Source of the DNA: Henriciella pelagia | Lineage (GTDB): Bacteria; Pseudomonadota; Alphaproteobacteria; Caulobacterales; Hyphomonadaceae | Reading direction: 5' to 3' | Assembly: GCF_002088945.1 (NCBI RefSeq) | Contig: NZ_NCSU01000007.1 | Coordinates: forward strand, 1 to 64,000 | Length of the DNA: 64,000 nt | In this document: positions 62,669 through 64,000 of the stretch, in pieces | Layout of the letters: the number at the start of each line of letters is the position of its first letter | Position numbering within the stretch: the first letter of the stretch is position 1 | Program-made: the position numbers and the translations under genes | The notes under the pieces: model-generated | The model's database searches: none | Seen by the model: only the letters and a program-made list of their open reading frames with translations | What the model was told of the DNA's origin: nothing

Positions 62669-63069
62669 TGTGCGAGCACCCATCCTTCGGCCTGGACGAT
62701 GCCATTGACCATTTTGCGTGATTGCAGGTTGAGAACACTGACCGTGTCATTCTGGGCACCCTCGCCCATGGCACGGCCTGTCGTCGTGATTTCGAGACCG
62801 CCGCTGATATACTTGACGGTGACGAGCTGGTTGCGGGTCACGAGGCGAGGGGCCTGCGTGTTGTCGAGGCGAACTTCCTGTCCGGCATAGACCGTGCGGC
62901 GAACTTCTCGGCCAATCACCGGGCTGTCGGCGACAGAGCCGCCATCCTCGGTCGATACCATTTCCGGCAGGACAATATCGCCCGCACGGATAACGTCGGT
63001 TGCAACGACGCCCTGTGCGCCCGCCATGGCCACGACAGCGCCGGAAACAAGTGAAGCAAGGAGAGCCAT
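62665..63069 (-). CDS. flgA: P-ring assembly chaperone FlgA
   Basis: A 134-residue, short FlgA, with a signal peptide (about 1-22, VSGAVVAMAGAQGVV), SAF-like core beginning VIRAGDIVLPEMV, and the C-terminal chaperone domain with VTVKYISGGLEITTTGRAMG and VSVLNLQSRKMVNGIV. It lacks the extended N-terminal domain of enterobacterial FlgA, as usual in alphaproteobacteria. It assists periplasmic P-ring (FlgI) assembly. It sits between flgG and flgH with tiny gaps. Confidence 0.93.
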   Translation of the reverse strand: MALLASLVSGAVVAMAGAQGVVATDVIRAGDIVLPEMVSTEDGGSVADSPVIGREVRRTVYAGQEVRLDNTQAPRLVTRNQLVTVKYISGGLEITTTGRAMGEGAQNDTVSVLNLQSRKMVNGIVQAEGWVLAQ

Positions 63070-63071
63070 GA

Positions 63072-63857
63072 TCAGCGCAGCCTCGTCGTCGCGGCGAGCA
63101 TTTCGTCAGCTGCCGTGATGACCTTGGAGTTCAGCTCATAGCCGCGCTGGGCCTCGATGAGTTCGGAAATTTCCTGCACCACATCGACGCCGGACTCCTC
63201 AAGATAGCCCTGACGGATCTGGCCAACGCCTTCGGTGGCCGGAACGAGCCGGTTTGGCGCGCCGGAGGCTTCGGTCTCGCGGAAGAGGTTGTCCCCCATC
63301 GCCTCAAGGCCCTTCTCATTGACGAAGCGGACGAGAGAGATGTTACCGATGGGCTGGCCGGCGGCTTCGTTGTCGAAATAGGCGACGACTTCGCCATCCG
63401 GGCTGATCGAGACGCGGCGGGCATCCTCCGGGATGACAATGCCGTCGGTAAGCTCATAGCCATCCTTGGTCACAAGCTGGCCGTCGGCGCTGCGGTTGAG
63501 GTTGCCGTCCCGGGTGTAGGCGGACTCACCGGAAGGAAGCGTGATTTCCAGGAAGCCGGCGCCGTCAATGGCCAGGTCGAGCTCTGCGCCCGTCTGGCGC
63601 AGCGCACCCTGCGTGATCTCCATGGAGACCGAGGCAGGCTTTACACCCGTGCCCATCTGGACACCGGCTGGAACGATCGTCCCCGTCTGCGATGTGATTG
63701 TGCCGGGCGTCATGTATTGCTGGTACATGAGGTCTGCGAACTCGGCCGTGCGGGGCCGGTAAGCATTGGTGCTCATATTGGCAATGTTGTTCGAGATGAC
63801 ATCGACGCGCAATTGTTGCGCGGCCATGCCGGTGGCTGCAATCTGCAGTGACTTCAT
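63072..63857 (-). CDS. flgG: Flagellar distal rod protein FlgG
   Basis: A 261-residue distal rod protein of the usual length. The N-terminus is MKSLQIAATGMAAQQLRVD, then VISNNIANMSTNAYRPRTAE; the C-terminal helix is LIEAQRGYELNSKVITAADE. It polymerises into the distal rod and is exported without a cleaved signal. It is preceded 28 bp upstream by flgF and followed 2 bp later by flgA. Confidence 0.95.
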   Translation of the reverse strand: MKSLQIAATGMAAQQLRVDVISNNIANMSTNAYRPRTAEFADLMYQQYMTPGTITSQTGTIVPAGVQMGTGVKPASVSMEITQGALRQTGAELDLAIDGAGFLEITLPSGESAYTRDGNLNRSADGQLVTKDGYELTDGIVIPEDARRVSISPDGEVVAYFDNEAAGQPIGNISLVRFVNEKGLEAMGDNLFRETEASGAPNRLVPATEGVGQIRQGYLEESGVDVVQEISELIEAQRGYELNSKVITAADEMLAATTRLR

Positions 63858-63885
63858 AGGGTCCTCCCTTTAATCACATCCAGTG

Positions 63886-64000
63886 TTAGAGTTGGCGCAA
63901 GGTACTGATAAATTTCTCTATTCTTTCGTCTTCGCGTTCGATGAGGGCCTGGCCAGCCTCATAGGCACGCTGCACTTCGATCATGCGCGCAACCTCAAGC
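63886..64000 (-). CDS. flgF: Flagellar proximal rod protein FlgF (3' end only)
   Basis: The right edge contains only the C-terminal end of a minus-strand gene, about 37 codons ending in TAA at 63886. The peptide LEVARMIEVQRAYEAGQALI matches the C-terminal polymerisation helix shared by the FlgF/FlgG rod proteins. The position just upstream of flgG makes FlgF the best call. The start lies beyond the window. Confidence 0.82.
   Translation of the reverse strand, partial: LEVARMIEVQRAYEAGQALIEREDERIEKFISTLRQL

Overview
The window looks like a chromosome segment of a dimorphic or aquatic alphaproteobacterium, most plausibly Hyphomonadaceae or a close relative. This rests on the FlaF/FlbT flagellin regulators, a Tad/Cpa pilus locus, ethylmalonyl-CoA pathway enzymes (Ccr and Ecm), an NDUFA9-like protein, GC-rich coding sequence and many short gene overlaps. 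The taxonomic call is inference; no rRNA is present. Almost everything is core or lineage-typical. I saw no phage, insertion sequence, CRISPR array, tRNA or rRNA gene.

Layout. 1-5.5 kb: a minus-strand Tad pilus operon (Flp pilin, cpaA, cpaB, cpaC, cpaD, cpaE, running off the left edge), with a divergent stand-alone pilus N-domain protein at 5.8 kb. 6.3-14.2 kb: RodZ-like HTH protein, PtsP, aspartate kinase, UbiG, a DUF924 protein, and a PAS/LuxR-HTH protein fused to an apparently dead alpha/beta hydrolase. 14.4-19.4 kb: MFS exporter, a RimB-RimK fusion, MltF, and an SRPBCC/ArsR pair. 19.4-26 kb: a large nested palindrome, ethylmalonyl-CoA mutase, SemiSWEET, a class IV aminotransferase, crotonyl-CoA carboxylase/reductase, an M20 peptidase, intergenic palindromes and a K+ channel. 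27-32.5 kb: the translation block infC-rpmI-rplT-pheS-(membrane protein)-pheT on the minus strand, with a non-canonical AUA start for infC and an attenuator-like structure before pheS. 32.6-36.9 kb: two glycosyltransferases, an esterase and DnaJ. 37-43 kb: glutamate synthase (gltD then gltB), with two identical-format palindromic operators between gltD and the divergent uppP. 44-46.7 kb: a DUF2383-type lipoprotein, an RHH-TM-TonB protein and an NDUFA9-like protein. 47-64 kb: a diguanylate cyclase followed by a flagellar supercluster.

The flagellar region contains flgB-flgC-fliE-fliQ-flhA-fliR-flhB-(fliJ-like), fliI, DUF1217-flbT-flaF-flagellin, flgN-like/rod-binding protein, fliK-flgD, and flgF-flgG-flgA-flgH-fliL running off the right edge. 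Together these encode export gate parts, rod and ring parts, hook assembly, flagellin and its post-transcriptional regulators. fliP, fliF/G/M/N, flgE, flgK/L, flgI and the motor genes are not in the window.

The most interesting signals are the infC AUA start, the twin gltD/uppP operators, the pheS leader, the LuxR-HTH/pseudo-hydrolase fusion, the RHH-TonB protein, the RimB-RimK fusion and the 183-bp nested palindrome. No clearly new multi-gene system is evident.
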